From positions 372,001 to 436,000 of the forward strand of contig OX365935.1 in assembly GCA_947243795.1 (NCBI GenBank): a stretch of 64,000 nt of DNA, in the 5' to 3' direction. Below the pieces are notes generated by a model. That model was not told the DNA's origin. It did no database searches and saw only the letters and a program-made list of their open reading frames with translations. This DNA comes from Saccharomyces uvarum. Lineage: Eukaryota > Ascomycota > Saccharomycetes > Saccharomycetales > Saccharomycetaceae. Below are positions 30,378 through 41,667 of the stretch, in pieces (position 1 is the first letter of the stretch; the number at the start of each line of letters is the position of its first letter). A program made the position numbers and the translations under genes.

Positions 30378-32867
30378 CTATCGCTCCCTTAGTTCGGGAT
30401 TGCCGCCGCCTTCGTAGTCATTGAAAAGGTTGGAAAACTCTGATTGGTTTACCAGTTCCTCCCAACCTAGATTGTAGTTCGTCCAAAATTCATCGGTCAA
30501 CATCTGGGTGATCTCCGATTGACTCATTGTAGGATTCTTGTCTTCACCCTCTGTAGGTACAGTGGTCGGAACCGTCGAAGGAGCGGATGGCGGAGCCGTA
30601 GAGCCGGGGTCCTGTAAAAGAGATGTCTCCCTGTTTAAACGCACATAGTGTTGCTGATGCTGCTCTTGCTCGTTTCTTAGCTCTGTCGGCAGCGGATCTA
30701 GTTCCTGTCTGATTTGTGACAGCCAGGTTTCCTCGGTCATCTTTCTGAATTCCAGAACATTTCTAAGAACAGTCCTGGAAGTTCTTTCGATAGCCAGTTC
30801 TATTATAAACTGCGGTGCCCTGTGCATAGTGCGTATCAGAAGTTTATCCCCCGCGTTAAATAAACGATCGGAAATCGTGGTGTATAGTTTCATCGCTGTA
30901 CCTAGAGACAAGTCTTTGCCCGATGGAACAGTTATGCTGCTCAAATCCGACCATCCGCATTCCATATCATTGAACAGGCATATCCCATTTTCGAAGAGCG
31001 TCAGCTTGAAAAATACCAACGAACAAAAGAACACTAATGTCTTCGAAAAGAGCCCCGCTCGAAGGCCCATCGACATCGCCATGGTCGGTGGCAAATGTCG
31101 GTACGAGGGCTCGAAGCACTCTGGATATCGTTCTTTATCGATGAGGAAGCACCGAATCGTGGTATTCACAATCACGGAAAAATTTATTAGCACCAGTTGA
31201 AACGTATTGTTTTTAGATTCAATGTTTCTGACTTTCAACACAGAGTGCACCAGCGCATAGAACGATAATATCAGGCCTAAGGCCATACACAGAATTCTCG
31301 TTTCTTTCAAAGGGACCTCCGCAGTAAGATTTCCATCCGTGTAATGACCCAATGGTCCGAGTTCCTCTTCTACAAAACTGGTAAGTTGCTTGGAGAAAAG
31401 TTTCAGATCTGGAAATTTTTCTCTATCGTAAAGGGCAAATAACATGGATCTTGCCATTTTCAGATATCTTTTCAACTTCCCCTCATAAGTTTTACTTTGG
31501 TCGTTCAAAACACAGTACTCCTGCGTTTCATCTAGATAAAACTTGCTGATCATTAAAGGTTTACCAATGTGGGAGGACACAGTGTAATCGATCAGTATTG
31601 CCATAAACCAGGTATTTTCTAAACTTTCCATGCTACCCATGGACTTTTCTCTACCTTTGAAATTCTTTCTAATATCTAGGTGTAATCCTAATGTGGTGAC
31701 TGTAGCGAATAACGATTCGTTTATGTTGAGCATGGGAGAGCCATCCCCGCCAAATGAATAAAGCTCACGATGATAGAATACCAGTATCAACATCTGAGCG
31801 CGTTCGATATAAAACACTTTCTCCGTGGAGGTACCGTTCAGGAAAATCAGAAACCTTTCTACAGGTGCTGGGATGTTCCCGTAGAAATACTTTAGGCAAA
31901 TGATCATTAGTATCACAGCAGCTTTATAATAATTGTTCTTCGAGTTGGACAAGATGTAAACGATGGGTCTCTCGCCATTTGGTAATAAATCTTTACCTGG
32001 CATGAAGTAATCCATATAGTCTTTTGTAATTTTAGTCTTGTCTAGAATAATATTAAACTCGTTGATTAGCTCATCGTCAAAGACATGGTTTATAATTGAA
32101 AATATTTTCTCATACGTTGGCAAAAACTTGCATATTTGTTCAAGCAGTGAACCAGGTTCCCAGCTTGACTCTTTTAGAAGAACCAATCCTCTACACATTG
32201 TCTTTTGATTGTTTTTCTTCCATATATTTCTCTCTACTTTAACTTTGGCCCATAGTTGTTTATACTTTTGGATAAACCCCCCATTAATCTGTGTTCTCAT
32301 AGAAGTTGGGCCATATATTATCGTCCTACCTGAATGTTTACATTCTAAGAAGTAAAGATCAGCGTATGGATTTATGACACCCTCGGGTAAAGGAGACGAA
32401 GACTCTGTAGATCCTCCACATGCCGTAGCATTCGAAAGCGAGAAACTTGAAGAGCTGTGCATGAAGTTTGTAGGAAAGTCAGTGTTCTTGCCATTTTCTA
32501 GCGCACGAATCTTATTTTCTAAGTCGTCGATTTTCTTTAGTAATTCAACGTTAGTGGAAGTTCCATAGATGGCTTTTTTTTCAATGTCCTTATTGAACTC
32601 TTCAGCGTATTGGCAATCCATTAGGCTCCTAGAAATACACGTGGAACACATTGGCTTCTGTTGGTCGCATCGAATCTTCCTTCCCCTACAAAACCCGCAC
32701 GACTTTATGAGTTTGTTTCTTTTCTTATTGCCATTAGATGATGTTGGTCTTGCAGCGTTAGTTCCACCGCCGCCGCCGCCACCAACCGTGCCATTGCCAT
32801 TATCGCTTGGCGGCGTTATGTCAGCAACCTGAAAACTTTCCAATAAAGCATCACTTGTCCTTTTCAT
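30378..32867 (-). CDS. YRR1: Zinc-cluster drug-resistance regulator Yrr1, copy 1
   Basis: An 829-residue Zn2Cys6 transcription factor. Its S. cerevisiae orthologue activates multidrug transporters such as SNQ2 and YOR1 and responds to Pdr1. The zinc cluster lies near residues 56-85: CGFC, RGRKIRC, DQQKPMC, STC, and a last Cys in SRSLMDC. A short coiled coil (about 105-122) and the fungal regulatory middle domain follow. The acidic/aromatic C-terminus (TDEFWTNYNLGWEELVNQSEF) is a likely activation region. A Gly run (GGGGGGG, coded by a CCG-type repeat at about 32768-32785) and a longer C-terminal linker are special to this copy. About 1 kb in the middle (30862-31876) is nearly identical to copy 2. 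The promoter carries TCCGCGGTT, 270 bp upstream. Confidence 0.92.
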   Translation of the reverse strand: MKRTSDALLESFQVADITPPSDNGNGTVGGGGGGGTNAARPTSSNGNKKRNKLIKSCGFCRGRKIRCDQQKPMCSTCISRSLMDCQYAEEFNKDIEKKAIYGTSTNVELLKKIDDLENKIRALENGKNTDFPTNFMHSSSSFSLSNATACGGSTESSSPLPEGVINPYADLYFLECKHSGRTIIYGPTSMRTQINGGFIQKYKQLWAKVKVERNIWKKNNQKTMCRGLVLLKESSWEPGSLLEQICKFLPTYEKIFSIINHVFDDELINEFNIILDKTKITKDYMDYFMPGKDLLPNGERPIVYILSNSKNNYYKAAVILMIICLKYFYGNIPAPVERFLIFLNGTSTEKVFYIERAQMLILVFYHRELYSFGGDGSPMLNINESLFATVTTLGLHLDIRKNFKGREKSMGSMESLENTWFMAILIDYTVSSHIGKPLMISKFYLDETQEYCVLNDQSKTYEGKLKRYLKMARSMLFALYDREKFPDLKLFSKQLTSFVEEELGPLGHYTDGNLTAEVPLKETRILCMALGLILSFYALVHSVLKVRNIESKNNTFQLVLINFSVIVNTTIRCFLIDKERYPECFEPSYRHLPPTMAMSMGLRAGLFSKTLVFFCSLVFFKLTLFENGICLFNDMECGWSDLSSITVPSGKDLSLGTAMKLYTTISDRLFNAGDKLLIRTMHRAPQFIIELAIERTSRTVLRNVLEFRKMTEETWLSQIRQELDPLPTELRNEQEQHQQHYVRLNRETSLLQDPGSTAPPSAPSTVPTTVPTEGEDKNPTMSQSEITQMLTDEFWTNYNLGWEELVNQSEFSNLFNDYEGGGNPELRER

Positions 32868-33136
32868 CGCTATATTTCCTTCTATCGATATGGCGCTATG
32901 AAAATCCTTTCTGCTTCACACTTAACCTACTGTTCGGTTAATTTGTCTGTTTACTTGTAGAATCTAATCTTGATTTTCTTGTCAATTTCTATAAAGGACC
33001 ATCCAGTATGGATAGTCTGGTAACAACGTCAAAATATTTACAAAGCCTGGCTCTCTTGGTACATGTTGAACTCTTTCTGCAGATGGACTGTGCTTTATTA
33101 CTAATACAGTCAGAGCGCCTGTGTAATTTTCTAATT

Positions 33137-33145
33137 TCCGCGGTT
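33137..33145 (+). promoter_or_regulatory. Yrr1-type response element TCCGCGGTT (YRR1 copy 1)
   Basis: Matches the Yrr1 site family WCCGYGKWW and is one base from the perfect PDRE. It is 270 bp upstream of YRR1 copy 1. The matching position in copy 2 keeps a perfect PDRE, so copy 1 may have lost Pdr1/Pdr3 response while keeping autoregulation. Confidence 0.6.
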
Positions 33146-33380
33146 TATCTCCGTCCACTATGACTTAATATTATTGTTAGGTTAGCAAACCCAGCAACAT
33201 TATGTATACGTACACGGACTACTCTGATAGACTAATTGAGTGTACCGAAATGTCAGATTACTTCTATTCGAAGTATTGTAAGCTTGACAGGTCACGGTAA
33301 TGCTGACATTCTTTTAAGATTTCGGGTGGAGATGGAGCATTTGATCAGAGGAAGGGCTACCGGCCGCCAAAGAATCCATC

Positions 33381-33870
33381 GTGTGGAAGAGATGGGTGGA
33401 GTACCCGGAGGAAAGCAGATCGTTCTCACGGCCGGTGTATACCAGTGCCTGTGCACGCGCGTTCAGCGTGGCTAGCAGTGACAGGTCAATAGCCTGACCG
33501 AACGACTCCCTGTCCGAGCAGGAAGTGCATCACATCCTGGGACTCGATGGAGTGGCCCATCAGGACGACTGTTTCTCTGCGGCCGCCCTGCACGCTCTTT
33601 AGAAAGTCCACCAGCAACTTGAGCTCCTCGACGTCCTTGTCCAAGGGCGAGGTCCTGAAGCCCAGGAAGCTGTTGTACAGTTGGACATTGACTACTGAGT
33701 AGCCGTGCGGATCTAGTGCGCGCGGCGGTTCTGTAGTGTACGGCACGGTGAGCAGCCCGTCCGTCATACCGCCAATCATTACTAACACCTTCTCGCGTCC
33801 CGTGGGCGCGAATTCGAAGGCTACGTTCCGTGCAGTGTAGCGGTGTATGATTCCTTCAAATCGATGATAT
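33381..33870 (-). pseudogene. Truncated second copy of the DUF1749 hydrolase
   Basis: Corresponds to roughly the first 178 codons of the hydrolase at 29286-30161, and shares its high GC content. The tandem-duplication junction at 33381 removed the C-terminal third, with the likely catalytic Asp and His, so this copy was never whole. It has also lost its ATG (ATA at 33868-33870), gained one base in about the fifth codon, and lost about 47 bp after the nucleophile elbow region. The nucleophile motif itself has changed to GHSIE. It is a host-gene remnant with no expected enzyme activity. The best surviving open frame covers 33486-33788. Confidence 0.9.
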
Positions 33871-34062
33871 GTGTGCTGTGCAACTTTGATGAGTAAGCTA
33901 AGCTAAGCTATCGATTGAACGCCTGATTTTCACCCTTAAAAAAAAAGACCCTATATCAAGAAAAACGCAGCGATGCGCTCTGGCGCGTTGTTGCGTACAA
34001 AAATTTACAAACGTACAAACATAAATTGAAAAAAAAAAAAAATCTTTCGGTGCGTGAGCGCC

Positions 34063-36450
34063 TTATGACCCTCCTGGTTCGAGATTGCCGCCGCCTTCGT
34101 AGTCATTGAAAAGGCTGGAAAACTCTGATTGGTTTACCAGTTCCTCCCAACCTAGATTGTAGTTGGTCCAAAATTCATCGGTCAACATCTGAGTGATCTC
34201 CGATTGACTCATTGTAGGAGCAGCGGCCGGATCCATAGAGGGTGCGGGCGGAAGAGACGTCTCACTGTTTATAGGCTCATGACGTTGCTGTTCTTGCTCC
34301 GTTCTTAGCTCTGTCGACTGCTGTTGGTTTTGCGGATCCAGTTCCTGGGTGATTTTTGTCAGCCAGGTTTCCTCGGTCATCTTTCTGAATTCCAGAACAT
34401 TTCCAAGAACGGTCCTGGAAGTTCTTTCGATAGCCAGTTCTATTATAAACTGCGGTGAGTTGTGCATAGTGCGCAGTAGAACCTTGTCCCTTGTATTGAA
34501 CAAACGATCGGAAATCGTGGTGTATAGTTTCATCGCTGTACCCAGAGACAAGTCTTTGCCCGATGGAACAGTTATGCTGCTCAAATCCGACCATCCGCAT
34601 TCCATATCATTGAACAGGCATATCCCATTTTCGAAGAGCGTCAGCTTGAAAAATACCAACGAACAAAAGAACACTAACGTCTTCGAAAAGAGCCCCGCTC
34701 GAAGGCCCATCGACATCGTCATGGTCGGTGGCAAATGTCGGTACGAGGGCTCGAAGCACTCTGGATATCGTTCTTTATCGATGAGGAAGCACCGAATCGT
34801 GGTATTCACAATCACGGAAAAATTTATTAGCACCAGTTGAAACGTATTGTTTTTAGATTCAATGTTTCTGACTTTCAACACAGAGTGCACCAGCGCATAG
34901 AACGATAATATCAGGCCTAAGGCCATACACAAAATCCTCGTTTCTTTCAAAGGGACCTCTGCAGTAAGATTTCCATCCGTGTAATGACCCAATGGTCCGA
35001 GTTCCTCTTCTACAAAACTGGTAAGTTGCTTGGAGAAAAGTTTCAAATCTGGAAATTTTTCTCTATCGTAAAGGGCAAATAATATGGATCTTGCCATTTT
35101 CAGATATCTTTTCAACTTCCCCTCATAAGTTTTACTTTGGTCGTTCAAAACACAGTACTCCTGCGTTTCATCTAGATAAAACTTGCTGATCATTAAAGGT
35201 TTACCAATGTGGGAGGACACAGTGTAATCGATCAGTATTGCCATAAACCAGGTATTTTCTAAACTTTCCATGCTACCCATGGATTTTTCTCTACCTTTGA
35301 AATTCTTTCTAATATCTAGGTGTAATCCTAATGTGGTGACTGTAGCGAATAACGATTCGTTTATGTTGAGCATGGGAGAGCCATCCCCGCCAAATGAATA
35401 AAGCTCACGATGATAGAATACCAGTATCAACATCTGAGCGCGTTCGATATAAAACACTTTCTCCGTGGAGGTACCGTTCAGGAAAATCAGAAACCTTTCT
35501 ACAGGTGCTGGGATGTTTTCATAGAAATACCTTAGACATAGGATCATTATTATCACAGCAGCTTTATAATAATTGTTCTTCGAGTTGGACAAGATGTAAA
35601 CGATGGGTCTCTCGCCATTTGGTAATAAATCCTTACCTGGCATGAAGTAATCCATGAAATCTCTTGTAATTTTGGCCTTGTCTAGAATAATATTAAACTC
35701 GTTGATTAGCTCATCGTCAAAGACACGGTCTAATATTGAAAGAATTTTCTCATACGATGGTAAAAACTTGCATATTTGCTTAATTAATGAAACTGGTTCC
35801 CAGCTTGACTCGTTTAGAAGATTCAATTCTCTACACATTGTCTTTTGGTTGGTTTTCTTCCATATATTTCTCTCTACTTTAACTTTGGCCCATAGTTGTT
35901 TATACTTTTGGATAAACCCCCCATTAGTAATCGAAATCTGCGTTCTCATAGAAGTTGGGCCATATACTATCGACCTGCCTGCGTGTTTATATTGTAGGTA
36001 GCAGCAATCAGCATACGGGTTTATGACACCGTCTAGCAAAGGAGACGAAGATTCAGAGAATCCTCTACAAGTCGCAGCATTCAAAAGCGGAAAACTTGAA
36101 GAGCTATGCATGAATTTTGTAGGCGAATCGGGGCTCTTGTCATTTTCTAGCGTATGAATTTTATTTTCCAAGTCATCGATTTTCTTTAGTAATTCAACGT
36201 TAGTGAAAGTTCCATAGATGGCTTTTTTTTCAATGTCCTTATTGAACTCTTCAGCGTATTGGCAATCCATTAGGTTCCTAGAAATACATGTAGAACAGAT
36301 TGGCTTCTGTTGGTCGCATCGAAGCTTCCTTCTCCTACAAAACCCGCACGACTTTATGAGTTTGTTTCTCTTCTTATTGCCACTTTCGCTGGGCGGCGTT
36401 ATATCATCAACCTGGAGAGTCTCCGAAAGGCCGTCGCTTGTCCTCTTCAT
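34063..36450 (-). CDS. YRR1: Zinc-cluster drug-resistance regulator Yrr1, copy 2
   Basis: A 795-residue Zn2Cys6 factor, a paralogue of the YRR1 at 30378-32867 by local tandem duplication. The zinc cluster sits at about residues 35-64 (CGFCRRRKLRCDQQKPIC, then STC and a final Cys). It keeps RRRKLRC, as I recall for S. cerevisiae Yrr1, where copy 1 has RGRKIRC. Its N-terminal linker lacks the Gly-rich insert of copy 1, and its C-terminal linker is shorter and Gln-rich. The end (FWTNYNLGWEELVNQSEF) is shared. Of the two, this copy is adjacent to DDP1 as YRR1 is in S. cerevisiae and has the perfect PDRE upstream. That makes it the positional orthologue, although the tandem origin makes the label partly arbitrary. 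Confidence 0.92.
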   Translation of the reverse strand: MKRTSDGLSETLQVDDITPPSESGNKKRNKLIKSCGFCRRRKLRCDQQKPICSTCISRNLMDCQYAEEFNKDIEKKAIYGTFTNVELLKKIDDLENKIHTLENDKSPDSPTKFMHSSSSFPLLNAATCRGFSESSSPLLDGVINPYADCCYLQYKHAGRSIVYGPTSMRTQISITNGGFIQKYKQLWAKVKVERNIWKKTNQKTMCRELNLLNESSWEPVSLIKQICKFLPSYEKILSILDRVFDDELINEFNIILDKAKITRDFMDYFMPGKDLLPNGERPIVYILSNSKNNYYKAAVIIMILCLRYFYENIPAPVERFLIFLNGTSTEKVFYIERAQMLILVFYHRELYSFGGDGSPMLNINESLFATVTTLGLHLDIRKNFKGREKSMGSMESLENTWFMAILIDYTVSSHIGKPLMISKFYLDETQEYCVLNDQSKTYEGKLKRYLKMARSILFALYDREKFPDLKLFSKQLTSFVEEELGPLGHYTDGNLTAEVPLKETRILCMALGLILSFYALVHSVLKVRNIESKNNTFQLVLINFSVIVNTTIRCFLIDKERYPECFEPSYRHLPPTMTMSMGLRAGLFSKTLVFFCSLVFFKLTLFENGICLFNDMECGWSDLSSITVPSGKDLSLGTAMKLYTTISDRLFNTRDKVLLRTMHNSPQFIIELAIERTSRTVLGNVLEFRKMTEETWLTKITQELDPQNQQQSTELRTEQEQQRHEPINSETSLPPAPSMDPAAAPTMSQSEITQMLTDEFWTNYNLGWEELVNQSEFSSLFNDYEGGGNLEPGGS

Positions 36451-37803
<1,353 letters not shown>

Positions 37804-37926
37804 TTAGCCTAAATCTTACACAAATATGCTTCAACGTATATATACATATATGTGTATACACCACTTCATCATTCATCGAAATACCAGAAGTATATCTGTG
37901 TATCTATTCATACATAAATGCTCTTT

Positions 37927-38892
<966 letters not shown>

Positions 38893-39107
38893 TTACTATA
38901 TCAACTCAGCTATTATTACTGCGCATGCTTATTTTATTTTTTGACTTTCCTCTTACTTTTTTTCTCCATTGTTACCTTAACGAAGAGGGACAAAACGAAC
39001 AAACAAAATACAATTGCAAAAGGCGTATTTTATTGTTATATTATTATTGGTTTTATCTCAAAAAAGCAGAGATTACTAACAGGGTTAAAAATCGGCACTT
39101 CTCTATG

Positions 39108-41438
39108 ATGACCGATAGATCTGCTATTCAATTAATTGATGAAGAGAAAGATTTTCATCAGAGCGCATTACAGTATTTTCAACAATGTATTGGAAATCGT
39201 GATGTTGGTCTAGATTATCATGTTATCTCCGTGTTCGGCTCCCAGTCGAGTGGTAAATCTACTCTGCTCAATGTCCTGTTCAATACCAATTTCGATACTA
39301 TGGATGCGCAGGTGAAAAGACAACAGACTACCAAAGGTATTTGGCTGGCTCATACGGAAGAGGTTAATACCACTATTGAAGTTAGTAAAGATCGTCCAGA
39401 TATTTTCGTACTTGATGTAGAAGGTTCCGATGGTTCAGAAAGGGGTGAAGATCAGGATTTTGAAAGGAAAGCCGCTTTATTTGCCATTGCAGTATCTGAA
39501 GTTCTTATAGTTAATATGTGGGAACAACAGATCGGGCTGTATCAAGGTAATAATATGGCTCTATTGAAAACAGTTTTTGAAGTCAATCTTTCTCTATTTG
39601 GCAAGAATGACAACAATCACAAAGTATTACTACTCTTCGTCATTAGAGATCATGTAGGAGTTACACCGCTTTCAAGTTTAAGTGATTCAGTTACAAGGGA
39701 GCTAGAAAAAATATGGTCTGAACTGAGTAAGCCTGCCGGCTGCGAAGACTCGACTCTATACGATTTTTTTGATTTAAAGTTCATTGGGTTGGCTCATAAG
39801 CTGCTACAAGAAGACAAATTTATTCAAGATGTCAAGAAATTAGGTGATTCATTTGTAATCAAAGGGACTGACAATTATTATTTCAAACCTCAATATCATC
39901 ATAGATTACCTTTAGATGGTTGGACTATGTATGCTGAAAATTGCTGGGACCAGATTGAGCACAACAAAGACTTGGATCTCCCAACTCAACAAATTTTGGT
40001 TGCAAGATTTAAAACAGAAGAGATTGCTAGCGAAGTTCTAGAAGAATTCATTTCAAAATATGACGAATCCATTGCGCCCTTGAAGGGTAGTCTGGGGCCT
40101 TTAACCTCGCAATTAGTAGCATTAAAAGAAGAGTGCTTAACCAAATACGATGAACAGGCATCACGCTATGCTAAAAATGTTTATATGGAGAAAAGGGAAA
40201 GCTTGAGTGGAGAACTAAACTCACATATCTCAGGAACAATAAATGAATTTTTAGAGACACTAATGGAAAAATTATGGGATAACTTAAGGATGAGGATATC
40301 TTCCAGAGATAAAGCAGCCACTTCCTTTGTCGAAAGTTTGGCTATAGGCAGGACCAAAGTCGAGAGTGACTTTAATGAATCAGTCGGGTCTTTCAAAAAG
40401 TTGGAGCTATTATCATCAGATGAAGAAATCCTCTCCAAATTTTCTAATGATTTCGAAGAAAAAATTAAGCAACTGCGTGATGCCGAATTAAAAGCTAAAA
40501 TTAACAGTATCAAGAAAATTTTGGTTCCAGAACTAAAGGATCATGTGATTCATTTACTTTCTCATCCATCCAAAAAGGTTTGGGATGATATAATGGACGA
40601 TTTTGAATCCACCATTCAAAGTAATCTCTCCCCATATGAGATCTCCGAGGGTGAATATGATTTTAAGGTCGGACTATCAGATGATGAAAACGCAAAGATT
40701 TACAAAAATATTAGGATTTTAGCATGGAGGACTTTGGATACCACAGTGCATGACTATTTAAAGATAGACACAATTGTTAGTATATTAAGAGACAGATTTG
40801 AGGATGTATTCAGGTATGATGCCGAAGGGTCTCCAAAATTATGGAAAGCAGAAGAAGAAATTGATGGAGCATTTAGAATCGCAAAAGAACATGCGCTGGA
40901 AGTCTTTGAAGTTCTTTCACTTGCAGTAACCTCTGACAACGTTGAGATCATGCCTGATGTCCCAATTTCTGAAGAAGATTATAGTGAGGGCAACGAAATA
41001 TATAGGGATAACGAGGGTATATTTCATTCTCGTCGTTTTGCTCACATCTTGACAGAATTGCAAAAGGAAAATGTTTTAGACCAATTCCGCAGACAGATTA
41101 ACATTACTGTCCTAGACTCCAAAAGATCGATAATTACCACAAGAACACATATTCCACCCTGGATATACATTTTGCTAGTTGTATTGGGATGGAATGAATT
41201 TGTCGCGGTTATAAGAAACCCCTTATTCGTGACCCTTACCTTGGTCTTTGGTGCGACCTTTTTCATCATTCATAGATTTGGCTTATGGGGGCCTGTTGTT
41301 AATGTTGTCCAAAGCGCTATTGGCGAAACAAGAAGTACCATCAAGGAAAAATTGAGAAAATTTGTCAGTGAAGACCACGAAGTGAAAGAATCTTTTGAAA
41401 TGACGGATTTTTCCAAAGATGAACAAAACAAAGAGTAA
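39108..41438 (+). CDS. SEY1: Dynamin-like ER fusion GTPase Sey1
   Basis: A 776-residue atlastin-type GTPase that fuses ER tubules homotypically. The GTPase domain has the P-loop GSQSSGKSTLLNVLF (about residues 44-58), a conserved Thr in switch 1 (QQTTKGIW), DVEGSDGSERGEDQDFE as G3, and VIRDH as the G4-like motif. A long helical bundle follows, then two close hydrophobic segments near 682-725 (PPWIYILLVVLGWNEFVAV; FVTLTLVFGATFFII) and a C-terminal amphipathic tail. I place the start at the ATG at 39108 (MTDRSAIQLIDEE), which gives exactly the S. cerevisiae length. The frame stays open another 92 codons upstream through hydrophobic, GET4-promoter sequence, which I reject. The ATG immediately before (39105) is a possible alternative. 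Confidence 0.96.
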   Translation: MTDRSAIQLIDEEKDFHQSALQYFQQCIGNRDVGLDYHVISVFGSQSSGKSTLLNVLFNTNFDTMDAQVKRQQTTKGIWLAHTEEVNTTIEVSKDRPDIFVLDVEGSDGSERGEDQDFERKAALFAIAVSEVLIVNMWEQQIGLYQGNNMALLKTVFEVNLSLFGKNDNNHKVLLLFVIRDHVGVTPLSSLSDSVTRELEKIWSELSKPAGCEDSTLYDFFDLKFIGLAHKLLQEDKFIQDVKKLGDSFVIKGTDNYYFKPQYHHRLPLDGWTMYAENCWDQIEHNKDLDLPTQQILVARFKTEEIASEVLEEFISKYDESIAPLKGSLGPLTSQLVALKEECLTKYDEQASRYAKNVYMEKRESLSGELNSHISGTINEFLETLMEKLWDNLRMRISSRDKAATSFVESLAIGRTKVESDFNESVGSFKKLELLSSDEEILSKFSNDFEEKIKQLRDAELKAKINSIKKILVPELKDHVIHLLSHPSKKVWDDIMDDFESTIQSNLSPYEISEGEYDFKVGLSDDENAKIYKNIRILAWRTLDTTVHDYLKIDTIVSILRDRFEDVFRYDAEGSPKLWKAEEEIDGAFRIAKEHALEVFEVLSLAVTSDNVEIMPDVPISEEDYSEGNEIYRDNEGIFHSRRFAHILTELQKENVLDQFRRQINITVLDSKRSIITTRTHIPPWIYILLVVLGWNEFVAVIRNPLFVTLTLVFGATFFIIHRFGLWGPVVNVVQSAIGETRSTIKEKLRKFVSEDHEVKESFEMTDFSKDEQNKE

Positions 41439-41667
41439 TACGAGTATATGATTGATTGAATATTTCGTTTGTTTGTTTCCCTTTGTTTCTTTATTGTTAT
41501 TATTTTATCCTCTGTTACTGTGTTACATGTATTTGTATTCAAATGTAGGGAACTGTATGTATGACATTGAATATATATATGTATATATACATACATATAC
41601 TGCAAGCTTATAAGCTGTGGAAATGACTATAAAAAAATCAACAAAATGAGTATTTAAAGCATATATT

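Larger units (their letters stand above)
29626..33380. repeat. Tandem duplication, left unit (hydrolase 5' part + YRR1 copy 1)
   Basis: This 3755-bp unit is paired with 33381-36983. It starts inside the hydrolase gene (GTGTGGAAGAGGTGGG at 29626) and ends at AAAGAATCCATC (33369-33380). At 33380/33381 that end joins GTGTGGAAGAGATGGG, the start of the second unit. The same end sequence occurs again at 36972-36983, where it continues into DDP1 upstream DNA. At most one base of microhomology (C) is visible at the junction. Confidence 0.85.

Noticed and set aside
30829-31200. Antisense frame in YRR1 copy 1 that is repeated in copy 2 (34349-34840)
   Set aside because: It is shared only because the underlying YRR1 sequence is duplicated and converted. 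There is no independent sign of coding.
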